Origin: an uncultured Phocaeicola sp.
GTDB taxonomy: Bacteria > Bacteroidota > Bacteroidia > Bacteroidales > Bacteroidaceae
DNA: 33,233 bases
NCBI GenBank assembly: GCA_944322395.1
Contig: CALUPA010000026.1
Coordinates: 1 to 33,233 of the forward strand
Reading direction: 5' to 3'
Made by a program: the position numbers and the translations under genes. Under the pieces are notes generated by a model. That model did not search any database. It saw only the letters and a program-made list of their open reading frames with translations, and was not told where the DNA came from. Position 1 is the first letter of the stretch. Each line of letters opens with the position of its first letter. This document shows, one piece after another, positions 33,155 through 33,233 of the stretch.

Positions 33155-33233
33155 TGTGTAGTGTACTAAATAAGTTGACACAAATTATTTAGTAACATGC
33201 GTGAATATAAAAAGTATTCAAAAGAAGAATGTT
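33155..33233 (+). mobile_element. left end of a putative insertion sequence (runs off the window)
   Basis: TGTGTAGTGTACTAAATAAG followed by TTGACAC looks like the terminal sequence of IS3-like elements, many of which begin TGTA and contain a GTTGACA-like block. A small ORF begins 42 bases in. The exact boundary (33155 or 33157) and the family cannot be fixed because the other end is outside the window. A perfect 10-base dyad (33164-33173 with 33185-33194) sits between the end and the ORF start. Confidence 0.5.
33197..33233 (+). CDS. start of a putative transposase OrfA (partial)
   Basis: The ATG at 33197 opens a frame reading MREYKKYSKEEC before the window ends. A short basic N-terminus of this kind is common in helix-turn-helix OrfA proteins of IS3-type elements. 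Twelve codons are too few for a secure call; the support is mainly the IS-like end just upstream. Confidence 0.4.
   Translation, partial: MREYKKYSKEEC

Noticed and set aside
1-33233. CRISPR arrays, tRNA or rRNA genes, prophage or defence islands
   Set aside because: I scanned the intergenic sequence by eye and saw no regular direct-repeat array, cloverleaf, rRNA segment or phage/defence gene. A tRNAscan or Infernal run would be decisive for small RNAs.

Overview
The window comes from a low-GC Bacteroidota genome, most likely the Bacteroidales (Bacteroides, Phocaeicola or a close relative). The evidence is gene content: serine palmitoyltransferase for bacterial sphingolipids, BamD followed by the Bacteroidota-type omega subunit, a DUF4293 membrane protein, and a Nudix-type xylose regulator heading xylB-xylA-xylE. 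The promoters agree, since many intergenic regions carry the Bacteroidota -7 box TAnnTTTG and three also have a TTG about 20 bases upstream. Species cannot be fixed from the sequence alone.

Layout. Positions 62-4271 (minus) form a tight operon: a TPR/PD40 secreted protein, a nucleoside phosphorylase, free methionine-R-sulfoxide reductase and MnmE. Positions 4426-7017 (plus) hold a TtcA-like tRNA thiolase, a DUF486 membrane protein and a MATE exporter. Positions 7230-10002 (plus) pair a secreted C1 aminopeptidase with a POT peptide transporter, a plausible peptide-use unit closed by a strong bidirectional terminator. Positions 10097-13287 (minus) hold uvrB followed by a TlpA-like lipoprotein. 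Positions 13431-15167 (plus) hold bamD, rpoZ and a DUF4293 protein. Next come an orphan ExoX-C-terminus-like protein (15291-16067, plus), a small PepSY-like secreted protein (16188-16484, minus), and a HAD phosphatase with an RhlE-like helicase (16700-18394, minus).

Positions 18604-19236 hold a structured leader and a thioredoxin-fold protein without the CxxC motif. Serine palmitoyltransferase (minus) and a diacylglycerol-kinase-family lipid kinase (plus) are divergent at 19342-21763. A TrmN6-like methyltransferase (minus) is divergent from lon-tgt-lptF/G (plus, 22666-27459). The last 5.7 kb is a xylose catabolic operon: regulator, xylulokinase, xylose isomerase and xylose:H+ symporter. The window ends in what looks like the left end of an insertion sequence (33155 onward).

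Most genes are ordinary core functions. I found no CRISPR array, rRNA, tRNA, phage or defence system. The least explained signals are RNA- or operator-like: (i) a two-hairpin leader with an embedded 24-codon ORF before the CxxC-less thioredoxin-fold gene; (ii) a long G-U-rich hairpin between xylA and xylE; (iii) a cluster of dyads in the 461-base gap before the xylose regulator. These calls were made by eye from base pairing and have not been tested by computation.
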